Positions 41,901-53,442 of a stretch of 64,000 nucleotides of DNA are shown piece by piece. Position 1 is the first letter of the stretch, and each line of letters starts with the position of its first letter. The position numbers and the translations under genes were made by a program. Source of the stretch: Synchiropus splendidus (taxonomy: Eukaryota > Chordata > Actinopteri > Syngnathiformes > Callionymidae). The stretch spans positions 13,342,001 to 13,406,000 of the forward strand of contig NC_071340.1 of NCBI RefSeq assembly GCF_027744825.2, written 5' to 3'. The notes beneath the pieces are model-generated. The model searched no databases, was not told the origin of the DNA, and saw nothing but the letters and a program-made list of their open reading frames with translations.

Positions 41901-44900
41901 ACAAACACGGAGGAATCCCTGAACCAAAGCAAACAAAAGCATCTGTTTGCTTTTGTTCAGGGAGGTTTTTCACTGCACGATGGCCAGGGTTTCCACTACT
42001 CTGAATGTACTTGAAATTCTTATAAAATTTAAATTCTTATACAAATATTTTCAAGACATTAAAAGAGCTTTAGTTTAAATAAGGTGATATAAAAACTTGA
42101 ATATAGACACCATTGAGAGTTATTGTGCTTTTGTCAAACTGATGCAAAATAACCAATATTTTGTTGTTTAAATGTATGTATGGGTCCTTTGTTTCATTCA
42201 GTAACATACCAAATTCATTCAAATTGAAAAATGTGGCTTCTTGCGGCAAATATTCTTATACTATTAAACTGAGATTAATTCATATTAATTAACCACAATT
42301 ATTACGATTATTATTTTTAATCGAATCCCACCTAAATTAAACCTTTTGAGAGTATTTAAACTTGAAAATAAACTTGGTGATGCCTGGCGCTGTTTTAGCT
42401 TTGCAACCTTTTGCCTTCTCTTCAGTGCCATTGTGTTGCATAGTATTTCTGTTTTCAGATATTCGTGTTGTAAACTTGTGGCAACTAGAAGTAGGACGTC
42501 TCGATTCATTTTTGATTCATTAGTTAGAGATGAAAGTTGTGATCCCACATGATCTTCCTTTCGCTGGGATTTATTTTTTCAGTGCACCAATTCTAACCAA
42601 AACATCCATGATGAAGGTGTGAATGAAACTGCCCTGGTGGAGGGAAGATTTGAGTTTAAAAACCTGCAGGATAGAAGCACAAAATGTTGCTGTGTTCACT
42701 TCATGCAGCATCATTTCCACCCTGAGGTTTAAGCTTCTATGTACAGATTTCATTTCTTCAATTTGACCACCCTGTTGTCATGTATTGGATTGTGATCATC
42801 ACAAGTGACATTTTAAATGAAATGAAAATGTGTGAGTTGAAGTCAGACATTCTATGTTTTATTTTTTTATTTTATTCTGATTACAGCTCCAGCTGTTACT
42901 ACAACTTAATGTTAAATATAGTTTTTTCTCTTCAGCTCACAAACATGGGCAAAATCAGATGAATATTAAGTATAAATTGTATTTGCATAAGTTCAGTCTG
43001 AAACTAAATATTAAGTTTTAAGAAACTAAATATCATATTAATGGATCCTGTTCATGTCTTCAAAACATCTCTTATGAATAACTGATACAGAAGTGATTTG
43101 TAATTCATAATTTAAGTGTTTGCAGTGGAAGGCAGTGATTACTTCCTTCAGAATTCAGTAGTCATAGTCCTCGAGGACCAATAAGTCGACCTCTGTATCT
43201 CTCCTGCAGGCTATGCTATCGTCCTCCATGCAGCTCAACAACACTCACATCGCGTCTCCCTTGGCCAGTGAACCTGTGGGTGCAGCAGTTGATTCTGCAT
43301 ATGTCCCGAACTACATGTTTACTGGAGGAGAAGTGCAAAGCAGTCATGACCCGTCAGTCTTTCAGCAGTTATCTCACGCCCCTCTCCCTGGACCCGGCTT
43401 GACCCCGGCTGTCCCTTACATGCCCTTGACCTTGGACGGCTCTTCTGATCTTGAGGAAACACTTGCTCCTTCTGTGATCACCCACACGGCATCCTCCACC
43501 GTCTCTCCTCACCCACCCGCCCCCACGTTCAGCCAAAACATAGAATACCAAGCCATAGCCCCTCAACCTGCCCCCCCTCCTCCACAGTTCCAGTCCCCAG
43601 CTCCGTGTCCTGCCCCTTTATCACACAACACTCGGAAGTTTGCCCGTCCTCGGCCCATTAAGTCTTCCAGCGCCAATAAATCCCGACCCGTGCCCAGGAT
43701 CACTCCAGCTAACCCAATCGCTTCACCACACCTCATTCTTGCAGGTCTGTTGTCCAAACATTCTCTTTAAAACCACTTTCTGCTATAAATGAAGATAAGC
43801 TTGGAATATTCACAGATCAATAGCACTGATGTGAATGAAAACTTCATTGTAACCTTCTATTTGTTCATCATTTCAAAATTTCCACACATTTATTTTGGAC
43901 TTTGGTGGGGTTTTTTTTGTTTTCTTAGCCCCTTTTCCTGGCAACTCCAACACTATGATTATGACACCAACACATCTTAAGGCAGATGTGGTCCCCAGCA
44001 CAAGAGTGATGATCTCATCTTCCCTTGGAATGGTATTGTCTCTGTACTTTTCCCTCCACCTGCGCTTGTGACTCACTTTTCTTTCATTCACTTTTCAGCC
44101 ACCTGCTTTTCATGTCATGTCTCAGGCATCGAAGTCGCCTCAGGTCATTGCACCTAAAGAAATGTCTGCCTGTCCCAGCCCACCAAACCTGCAATCGTCT
44201 GCAAGCATCGGTAATGAATCGCTCTTTTTTTTTTTTTACCTCCAAGAGCTATTTATTTTGAAACAGTCATCGAAGCTTGTTTTGCCTCCCAAGTATCAAA
44301 CCAGCCGGGATCGGGTCAGGGATCACCGCTTTCTTTCGATCAAGTCCCGAGTCCACAGTCGCTGATCACCAGCACTGCAATTCTGATTAAGAATGAACCA
44401 AAACAGGTGTGTACTCTTGTGTTGTCATTTTATTTTTCATGACTCGTTGTTATTAAACATTGTTTGGTGATGAAAGCAATACTGCCATGATCCCAAATAA
44501 TTTGGGTGGTTTTATTTTAGTCCTTTTTATTGGTTTTAGTCACGTCCATACTCTTTTTACTGTAGTCTAGTTTTAGTGGACAACAATAGCGTATTATACT
44601 GTATATTTATTTATAGTTGTCATCACATGATGACATAAGACATATTTATTTTTTCGCCAAAAGCAAAGTGTTTAAATATTTTGTTGTTCACTTCATGATA
44701 CTGGCTATAATCGTCATCTTAACACATTATTATAAACATATAGTGTATAAAACTTTTAGTCTTTCCCTTTTCCCTTCTGAATTGGATTCTTTTCATATAT
44801 TTTAACAGTATTTTTTTCTTCCCTCTCTAAAGAAACAAGATATTGACCTTGAGTTCGGTTGCCAAGGTTATGGACCACTTCAAATATCTCCCATTATTTT

Positions 44901-46469
44901 GGATTTATATTGAGGACCTTCAGATAAAATTAGTTGGGATATGATGAAATCACTGTATAAGTGTAGTATAGGCGTAATTACACAATTTTTAATATCTAAG
45001 CTGTAAGAGATGAAGTTTCATATAACATTTCTTCTCTTCTGTCCTTATTCACACGGTCCTCACAGGACAGAATTTTGCCTGTCTTAATTGTTTATTCAAA
45101 TACAGTGTTTATGTGTAGGAGTAAAGAAAATAAAATACTTTATGGTGATGGTTTTTGGCTGTGACCTGACTCATTCAGCAGCAACATCTCTCTGCTGCAG
45201 GGCCGGAGGACGGCGTTTTTTTCTGCTGAGCAGAAGAGACAGTCCAACATCAACAGTGGCTTCAAAACTCTTCGCAACCTGGTTCCTTCTCTGAAAGCAC
45301 AGTCCAATGTGTGTTTGTGTGACATTATTGACAGTACTATACTGCCGCCTTTTCACATTCTTGTGTGTTTAGATAAGCAATGCAGTCACGCTGCAGAAAA
45401 CAGTGGAGCACATTGAGAGACTCCAACAGGAGAGGCAGCAGCTACAGGAGGAGGTCAAGAGACTACGAGAGGAGATAGAAGCCCGGAACACATCCATAAA
45501 GTAACTCTGTGCCACTGGCACAACACTTCTATGCTCCTCTTTATGTACTTCATGTTCCATTTTGCTCTCATTCATGCAGTCTATATCTGGAACAACTGCC
45601 GGCAACAGGAGTTCCAGTTGCTCGCAAGAGCTCGGATCTGGTGCGGGACAAGTTCACAGATTATGTCCACAAGCAAACTCTTCAGGACTGGAAATTCTGG
45701 ATTGTATCCTTTAATGCAACGGTGCCAGTGTTTCGAAAAACCTGACGGTCCATCTGGGGTGTGTCCCTCTAAAGCAAGTGTTTTAAGTTACTGTAAACGA
45801 AAAGACCTGAAGCAGACAACTGGTTTTAACTGCAGTGCATGGTCCTTGACCTCTTCATCTCAAGTTTGGCATCATCATCAAGCCACTCTTTGAGTCTTTC
45901 AACGGGATGGTTTCCACGACAAGCAGAGCCGAGCTGTATCAGACCACCCTGCAGTGGCTCGATAAACATTGTTCACTTCGGGAGCTCCGACCCAGTAAGT
46001 AGTAGAAACCCGAAACCGCAAATGATCTCCCTGATCGAGGCTCAGTTCTCTAGAAATTTGGATGGAGCACCACTGTACAACATCCTGCAGCTGCAGGAGC
46101 TGCATGCTATTGTTGTAACAAGTAGTCAGTGTCACCGAACCAACTCACCCGACTGATCCTTTTTCTCTCTTAGCAAGAATTAAGAATAGATTTTTAGTCA
46201 CGTTTTTTTGTTTTTACATTGTAAGGTCCATCTATAATGAGAGTCACCTGGGTGTAGTGGCCCCGCACATGCCACATGTGTCTTGTTGACTGATAAACAG
46301 CCTAGTGTCACGGCACTCATCACGTGTCCCTGTCCTTTCAGTGGTGCTGAATACACTCCGGCAACTGAGCAAAAGCACGTCCATTCTCAATAACCCCAGT
46401 CTGCTCCCAGAGGAAGCCATCCAGGCCACCGCACACCCCCGCATGCCGCCGTGCTCTCAGGAGAGATGA
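35937..46469 (+). CDS. mlxip: MLX-interacting protein (MondoA), 17 exons
   Basis: MondoA is a glucose-sensing bHLH-leucine-zipper factor that pairs with MLX and shuttles between mitochondria, cytoplasm and nucleus (family knowledge). Exons: 35937-36259, 39393-39499, 39584-39669, 39784-39870, 40541-40582, 40798-41038, 41171-41260, 41410-41504, 43210-43744, 43929-44032, 44099-44210, 44267-44406, 45201-45308, 45373-45500, 45580-45703, 45865-45994, 46342-46469. Total is 2,580 nt, 859 aa (human 919). The Mondo conserved regions are present: HSGHFMVSSPH (about 47), GKLVSPKWKNFKGLKLLWRD, REYHKWRTYFKKRL and NADMIQPGLIPLQPNLDFMD. A Pro-rich centre, the bHLHZ (655-740) and the WKFWI dimerisation/cytoplasmic-localisation tail follow. 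Oddities are a GC-AG first intron, a U12-type intron, and an atypical basic region (F660 and Q668 where His and Arg are usual). Candidate poly(A) signals are at 47389-47394 and 47606-47611. Confidence 0.95.
36260..39392 (+). other. mlxip: mlxip intron 1 (GC-AG), 3.1 kb
   Basis: The exon 1 end reads TACAG then GCAAGT. The only phase-correct join to exon 2 (CTGTCAG then TGGGAAACTG) uses this GC donor. Inside there is no supported gene, only a 39-bp direct duplication (copies beginning CTTTAAGAAATATTATGCC at about 37372 and 37411). Confidence 0.8.
41505..43209 (+). other. mlxip: mlxip intron 8
   Basis: The intron is AT-rich with no supported exon. It holds the DNA element at 41715-42332. The part from 42340 to 43209 shows nothing. 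Confidence 0.7.
41715..42332. mobile_element. MITE-like DNA element
   Basis: The left end GGTGGGGCTTTAACGCGTTA and the reverse complement of the right end (GGTGGGATTCGATTAAAAA) form an imperfect terminal inverted repeat. Both ends are rich in ATTAATTA. The interior has no open frame. This is a non-autonomous element of unassigned superfamily. Confidence 0.5.
44407..45200 (+). other. mlxip: mlxip intron 12
   Basis: It is AT-rich with no supported exon or identifiable repeat. Joining the flanking exons directly keeps the frame (AAACAG to GGCCGG). Confidence 0.6.
45704..45864 (+). other. mlxip: U12-type intron of mlxip
   Basis: The donor GTATCCTTT is an exact match to the U12 consensus. GTCCTTGACCTC (10 of 12 to the U12 branch consensus) puts the branch adenosine at 45849, 15 nt before the acceptor at 45863-45864. 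Confidence 0.85.
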
Positions 46470-47801
46470 ATCACCATCACCGCGTCTGTCACAGAAACCT
46501 CTCCGAAAACAGCTGTTTGCTCTTCTAAACACACACTCTTCAACAATGCCTTAATGCAAGACTTTTATGTGACTATTCGTATGTGGACGTTCTCAAGCTG
46601 TGTGCCTTGGTCACCTGCACTAGAGTACCTGATCCATTCTCTCAGGTAAACGCCACATTGCCAGGGATTTGTCTTTGTTTTCTGGTGGATGAGGTCAGAA
46701 AGCTGTTACCATGGTGACAGTGTGGTACCAAAGTCGCCATCTTACAGCAGTCATACTCAGAAATGGCAGTTTGCAGAGTTGAAAATGAAGAATAGAGTTG
46801 TGCTTCTGGCGTGTCGCCACAACCTACAGGAGAAGTAGCTGTAGTTGTATTCCGTCTCAGGGCTGAGCTTTTTGCAATTTTTTTTTTCCCCGATGAAGAA
46901 AATAGAAATCAAAGGAGGAAGTCATTGAATGTTTGTCAGATGGTGAGGCTCATGTTTACCATCAAACATTTATTCTCGTGTCCGTCTGACTCAAACCTGC
47001 AGGTTCTGTGTTGTTGAGCCGTATCTTCCTTCCAGCTAAACTGTTTACTCCAACTAAAGTGCTTATCGGCGTCACTCTGGCTGCAGTTCAAGGTGCTGTC
47101 TCTGATCAATCATGTGTCTTTTGATGTCTTTTTACATTTCTACTGAACAAAAGATTTTATATCGAAGCGGTGCACTCAGTTGTGGAGATTCAAACATGTC
47201 ATTACAATGTCAATGGCTTGACTACTATTTTTTTTTTTTTTTTTTTGCAATTTTTGCCTGTTCAAAACTTCTTGGAGATTATTTGATGTTTTATTTGCTT
47301 TTACCTCCGACAGTTGCGCGCGGGTGTGTTTTATACTGGATCATGATGAGAGTGTTGATCTTTGGAATTGTAGCAGTGTGTGTGTGTCATTAAAAGTTGT
47401 TTTCAATGTTTTATGTCTTTATATACCTGAGTCAAGTCTTCGGCAACAACAACTCGCTCACCGTTAACTCTGTGAAGTCGGAGTCACGTTGAGGTTCATG
47501 GTGTGTTCCTGCTACTGCACCATAACAGGGGTTAAGACATTGGGCAGTGTTAAACAGTTCTGAGAGAATGATGTCAAACTTAATTGTGATTTACGTACAC
47601 AAAAAAATAAAGGACAAAAATGTGTCTGTTTAGTTGTGTGTCTTTTTATCTGTATGCCTCTCGTGTCGCTTTTCAATGTAAGTAAAAACTTCATGAAAGC
47701 ACCTGTTGAGGCAGTTTTGAAAATGAATTAGAACATTTTATGGTGATACTTTCAATTACACGTTACATACCTGTATATCTTCTTTGGAGATTAAATATAT
47801 T
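46470..47801 (+). other. mlxip: mlxip 3' UTR and short spacer
   Basis: No coding sequence is supported. ATTAAA (47389-47394) and AATAAA (47606-47611) are candidate ends of mlxip mRNA. The cytokine gene's poly(A) signal (AATAAA on the minus strand, 47807-47802) follows closely, so the two transcripts converge tail to tail. Confidence 0.5.
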
Positions 47802-47855
47802 TTTATTTTATGATATTTAGACATGATAGAAAGAAACAAATAGTATTAAAATCAA

Positions 47856-48058
47856 TAAATAGTTTTAATGACCAAATAAATACATGTGACTGCGATGAAC
47901 AGCGTTGTCACTCCACCCATTTTCATATGACTGTAGCAACGATGTAAACGTTCAATAAATATATAGATACATAGGAGTGTAAAAATAGCGTCAGTTGTCC
48001 GGACGACCAAGTGTATCACAATTCAAAATGAGGTCACAAATAATAAATAGATTTAAAT
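47856..48058 (-). promoter_or_regulatory. AU-rich elements in the cytokine 3' UTR
   Basis: On the minus strand ATTTA pentamers occur at 48058-48054, 48048-48044, 47960-47956, 47882-47878 and 47860-47856, all between the stop codon and the AATAAA at 47807-47802. Such elements destabilise short-lived cytokine mRNAs. Confidence 0.65.
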
Positions 48059-48113
48059 AAACTAATGAAGTGATGCATTATTAATGTCATACAAAGGTTT
48101 CCCCGCTGTGGGA

Positions 48114-50240
48114 CTAATAAAGGACGTCAAATGGACAGGGAACCTCAGCACCCACATAACTCTCTGCCCATCTTCTGGCTGAGCGAATGATCTGGAGTCC
48201 GATCTCTTTCTTCTGGAAGCTGCCCACAGCCAACACATTTCTGTGACATTGTTTCAGGAAGCTGTCTGTGTCTCCAGGGATATGCTTCGGTATCACTTCA
48301 TTTTTCAACCGACGGTGAAAAGTGTTGGTGTTGTTTATCAGCTCCTGGTGGTGCTGAGTGAGGTTTCTGATGATGGGAGGGAGATGGTTCTCCAGGTAGT
48401 CGTTGATGGCACACAGTGAGGCTTGGATCTCAGCACTGGAGTTTCCAGCTGGCACGGTGACTCCGTGGATGAGCTTGAGCTTGTTTGTTTTATAGTGCTG
48501 AGACTGGTCCGCGTGGAACATGCGCTTGACCTGCAACCAGGCGAGAGGTCAATGTTGAACGGAGTCACAAGAGACAAGCGTCAGATCACCAGAGCAGCCC
48601 TCCACAGCTCAACTGAGCAACTCAGACTGAACTTCAGATGAATTCACAAATGGAAACGGCTATTCATGATCACATGCAGCTTAAAACCAGAGGTAGATAG
48701 TGGACAGCAGTGGACCTCATTGTAACCTATAAGATCTTGCATGCTAAGGATGAAAGGTCATAAGATAATAATAATAATAAATCCATCTTTTTCCATGGAG
48801 CTGACTCAGGTGATAGGACTGAGCTGTTTGGTCAGAGTGGGAGATGGTGGACAACACTGAACACACACGCACACATCTACAGTGAACCAGCGCTCAGTCC
48901 TGTGTCCAGTGCTGGAGCCTATCCCAGCGGTCAGTGGGCGAGAGGCCAGTCCATCGCTGGCCACACATTCACAAACACACACAGCAATTTTGGAGTTAAG
49001 CTAGTGAGCATGTCTTTGGGCTGTGGGAGGAAACCGGAGTACCTGGAGAAAACCCATGCTGGCACAAGGAGAACATGCAAACTCCACCCAAAAAGGGTCC
49101 AGAAGAAGAACAAAAAGCCCTCACATCATAGGAACCCCCCCAAAAATGAACGAATGAAGATGTAAAAAAAAGTATAATGATGCCATTATGACATGATGAT
49201 AAAAATATTAATCTGTCACTACCTTTCTGTTTAAATTTCCCTTTAGTTCAAGGGACAAGGATATTAACAAAAGAGGAATGAAGTGAGAGAAAAAAATAAG
49301 GAAACAAAAATAATTAGTCAGAACACATTTGAATATGATCACTTTTATAGTCGCATTCCTGAGGGCTGCATCAATCTGCTCAAAGGCCGGCACTTTGCTG
49401 TGTGACCTGAACTTCCTTGAACAGTACAGGGTCTAGAGTGCAGGCAACTTTTGCTGTTTAAGACTTTGAATCATAAAGGCTTCACTACTGTAACTCAGAA
49501 GCACAACATTTAACTTAACCATTTCACTTATGGCACAAACAGTAAATGATCAGACTACGCACTGTGTTGCAGTGCATGCTGGGAATACCACCCGACACTC
49601 ATCCCACTGCATTACAGTATGTGATATCTATTTTGTTACTTGAAAACAACTGAAGAAAAAATGATGAATTTTATGCTCTTATGTAACACACGTGTTCCCA
49701 CGCACAGCAGATTGGTTTGACAGTTATCACGTCTAGCAAGGCTTCAAAGTTGAGCGTTGAGCTTCCACCTGAATGACCAAGAATCTCATGACTTCCACTA
49801 GCAGGAGGATTTCCCAAGCCAATCTTTGATGAGGTGCAACAACCGAGGAATCGGTTATTGAACACCATTTCATTGAACAGATTTCAAAATTCTCTCTCAA
49901 GCCATTACAGGAAATCAGACACCAACAATGTAGTGATACTCACATAGTCTTTTTCTGCCTTCTTCAAATTACACAATGACAACCTGAGTTGTTGTACCAC
50001 GCTACGGATTGGTTGAGAATCCGCTGTCATCATGCTGGACAGTATGATGCATAACACTAGTTCTAAAAGAAGTGGGAGAGACAGAATTACACGCTGTGTA
50101 AGTGAGGATTTGATTTTAAAATACACAATGTTACCAAACTGATTCATTACTAGCACGGTCAGGATGCGCAAGGTTGACATGATACGGTTGCACATTAAAG
50201 TCATAGGAGAGTGTCTGTACTTACCTTTCCACAAAGACAT
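48114..50240 (-). CDS. Secreted IL-6-superfamily helical cytokine (LIF/CNTF/CLCF1-type; M17- or IL31-like)
   Basis: Three exons: 50225-50240 (16 nt, MSLWK), 49944-50062 and 48114-48530. Total is 552 nt, 183 aa. A phase-1 tiny first exon, a second exon carrying the rest of the signal peptide plus helix A, and a large third exon carrying helices B-D match the LIF, OSM and CLCF1 gene plan. The signal peptide is about residues 1-19. Cysteines are at 36, 85, 140 and 177. Glycosylation sites are N75, N101 and N111. Near the C-terminus GSFQKKEIGLQIIRSARRW carries the FxxK motif (F150, K153) that contacts LIFR in LIF and CNTF, with Gly-Leu and Trp166 spaced as in CNTF. It lies antisense between mlxip and lrrc43, where mammals have IL31. 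Teleost M17 is an alternative identity. The fold and secretion are well supported; the exact name is not. Confidence 0.85.
48531..49943 (-). other. Cytokine intron 2
   Basis: This 1.4-kb intron contains the L2-like repeat at 48880-49110 and a short ATA-rich microsatellite near 48767-48780. No further exon is needed: KDY joins VKR in phase 0. Confidence 0.6.
48880..49110 (+). repeat. L2-like LINE/SINE tail
   Basis: It contains the teleost repeat blocks ggagcctatcccagcggtca, gtctttgggctgtgggagga, aaccggagtacctggagaaa and ggagaacatgcaaactccac in order. This is a non-coding copy of the common L2-type 3' region. It probably begins further left, near 48780. Confidence 0.75.
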
Positions 50241-53200
50241 CTTCGGTTGCCAACTTTAACCTCTTCAGTGAACACATGCTGAAAAGCCTCCACACATATA
50301 ACTGAGGTTTTTTTCTTTGAGTTGGCGGATGATGTCACATAATAAGATTAAAATCTTCTTCCTTGTAATGGTTGAGCAACAGAAAATCAGTGGGGGAATA
50401 CGTGAAAACCCCAAATTTGATCACAATATGAGGTGTCAAAGGGAAAGTGTCATTTTCATTTTTTTTCATTGTTTTTCATGGTGGAATGGGGGTGTATTCA
50501 TGTCACTCTGTTTAATCTTCAGTATATTTTACATTGGAATAAAGGGGGAAAAAGTGAGCTGTATAATGGGCCTTTTGTTTTCAAGGCAAAACAAACATTT
50601 ACATCGACTTTATTATATGTAAATGCGTTATTGTTTATTCGAATTCCACGTGGGGAAATTGTGACTTCTAGTGGTCACAGTGGAAAGTTAGAAAGAAAGA
50701 AAGAGCAGAGGCGCTTTCAAGGTCGCGCGTGGTCCAGTTGCAGGCCGTTAGTACGTTATTAAACTTGGAAAAAGAAGAAAGAAACCTTAAAATACCATTG
50801 GTTTGTATTTATACATGTATTTATAATAGTGAGATAATTTGTCGCCGACATTGTTGGCACACACACAAAGCACATACATTCTTTTGGTTTTACTTTTTCT
50901 TATTTTTTTTTTTTTTTTAAACCAGTAAAACCACAGTTCATTAAAAAAAACGAGCAAAAATAAAATTAATGAGTTGTTTTTCCCCCTTTCTCTCCTCACT
51001 CTTCTCACCACCACCAACAACAACTACAATAATAATAATAATAATAATAATAATACATGACACCTGAAAGAAAATTAAATAAAGGTCTTTTGATTTATGT
51101 TCAGGATCTTTATTTAGCTGACAACATTTGTTGTTATTTCCATTTCATTTCTCATCTTGCTCTTCTTCCTCCTCTTGGTCGCACCTAACTTCCCCATGTC
51201 CTTGGGCGACGGCTCATCCGGTATGAGTCTGACTCACGCACTGACACAGCATGCTCAGTTGACTATGTAATAAAGGTGATAAAATTGCAAATAAAGCCAA
51301 GCTAGAAAATAAAAAGCAAGTATCAATGATGGTGGTAACGGTTAACCGGCTGCAGACCAACTGAAACAGGTGCAACATTTGTCCACTCGCTGTCATATCC
51401 AGAAGTGAAAGTCACTTTTCTTGTCCCAGTCAGATCGCCAACTTCACATCACTCGTTCATTTCACGCTTGATTCTTATGTAATACACAGAAATACTGAGC
51501 GGGGGTGTTCCAGTACTTGCTCTGCATGAGTGACCGACTTCCAGCGTAATCATCATTTCATCGGCCTCAAGGCATGAGCTTTGTTGTGACATTCTTTGTG
51601 CTGTTTCGTGTGCATGTTTCTCAACTTTCATTACCAAGCTGTGACTCGCGGATCACGGAACACATCCATGGAATCGTGAGGAATGTGCGAGCGACAGTGC
51701 CTTTTTCTACCTTTTTTCTGTGGCCCATCGCATCAGCTGTTCATGACCCTCCTGGTTCATGCCACCAACCGGCTGCAGCCACAGTTTTGGGAGGAATGAT
51801 GGAATGATTTGAGCTCCATATGGCGGCATCTTCACAGGCACCTTCCGATTTGGTTCTTTGCAGTGGTCACTGTTACTTCTGCTGTGTTAGGAAGGTTGTC
51901 ATCCAGAACCTTGTAACTGAATATCTGTCATTACTTTGGTTGCTTGGTTTTATTGCGTCAAACTTTCATAATGGTACACTTATTTTAATGTAATAATTTA
52001 ATGGGAAGTGAGATGTGACGTGAACAAAGACGCTTGAGCAGCATAACAGCATGCTCCTCTGACGCCCCTGTGACATCTGAGGCTACCTTTGCACGTCTTT
52101 GGTAGAAGCCCATTCTGTACTATAAAGTCTGTTTGATGGCCTTCTCACTCCAGCTGTTGGCCTCACAGATGTGTTTAAGATTCGGTCTAGTGTCTCTGAT
52201 CTTCAATAAGAATTGTGTTTGACTTCATTCATTGAAAGAATCCAGAGGCACCACACCAAAGGAACCTCAGCCAAAGCGTAATTGTGCTTAGTAAAAGGCC
52301 TGTAGAAAATCCCTTTATATCTGTAAAAAAACTGTAGCAACTGACACTTAACTATTTTGGTATATTTGCAGAAAATGAATTTGTTTACAAATGTCTTCAG
52401 AAAGGAGTGGGCAATATGGCCAAAATACATAATGATTTATTTATTTTAAAGAAGCGTTTCGATTTTATCACAGTGGCTTTTACATGATTTTATTGTAGTT
52501 TGGGGAATTTCCAGACATATATTTGACATTCTTTGCCTCAGCTTGCTTCATGCCAACAATGGCTCTTTCTCTCTTCACATTTTGGTTCTGCATTTAGTTT
52601 TCAGCTAACTTTTGAAAGTCTACGATGTTAGCTCTGTTAGCTCTGTTAGCAGTCTTTGGCGTCGCGGGCCGCCAAGCAACAGTCCCATCTTCTGTCAGGA
52701 CGGTATGTGGCCACGTTTGAGGCTCATCAGGTTTAAAAACAACTCAAAGTTGTTTAACCGACTTCTTCGCTCTGAGTGAATGGGAAGAGGAGCATAGCGC
52801 AACACTGCGCGCTGCAAGTGATGGACGAGTAGCATCAGCATAGATCTATGATGTATAGAAAGAATCTGACGGAATCCATGTGATCTCCTCACGTAGGTTG
52901 ATCGTCAACAGGTCCAAATTGTTCAGGATTTCCCACGACGCACCTGACACTCTCTCACGGCACATTTGTGTGTCACCAGTTGAAAAACACTGGGCAAGAG
53001 GCTACAATTGTGGGTGATGTTTCGTTTGCATGAAGAGGGCGCCAGTGAGCATCACTGTCAATACATGGCGGGTGGTGAATTTGTACGTCCACCTCCTGGA
53101 CTCCAAAGACACACAGAGGTTAATAGCTGACTCAGCGTTATCCCAGTTGTGAGTGGTTGCTGGGCGATCTGTCCAGGAAATACACAGTGAAAGCTCGTGC

Positions 53201-53329
53201 TGATTTATCTTACTGACATGAATTCATGTCCCGGACAGTACATGTAAGTCTTCTATTTATTGGATAATGAAAGAAAATTATTTCTGGAGAGGGAAGTGCA
53301 TATAGTTTATATGCTAAGTGGAGGGGCTG
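50241..53329. other. Intergenic between cytokine and lrrc43
   Basis: No gene is supported in about 3 kb. A TATA-like TTATATG on the minus strand lies near 50302, some 60 bp upstream of the cytokine start. An (AAT)9 microsatellite is at 51028-51054. Scattered short AT-rich tracts are present. Confidence 0.55.
51028..51054. repeat. (AAT)9 microsatellite
   Basis: Nine perfect AAT units are followed by ACATGA. Confidence 0.9.
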
Positions 53330-53342
53330 GTTGCCAGGCGAC
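53330..53342. promoter_or_regulatory. RFX X-box-like site upstream of lrrc43
   Basis: GTTGCC-A-GGCGAC matches GTNRCC(0-3N)RGYAAC at 11 of 12 positions, 101 bp upstream of the lrrc43 start codon. A weaker copy (GTTGCT-G-GGCGAT) lies near 53156. Confidence 0.6.
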
Positions 53343-53442
53343 CGTTATACACAGAGGGTTTCCCCTGCCTGACCAAAGAGAGCGTCGGGTTTCTTCCCTT
53401 CCATAATAAAGCAGTGTGTTTGCCCCGGGGTCCTCAGATGGG

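Noticed and set aside
43213..43770. Reading of the large Pro-rich plus-strand frame as a separate gene
   Set aside because: It is exon 9 of mlxip (43210-43744); both borders have splice sites in phase with the neighbouring exons.
51028..51054. CRISPR-like or functional repeat array
   Set aside because: It is a simple (AAT)n microsatellite in a vertebrate genome.
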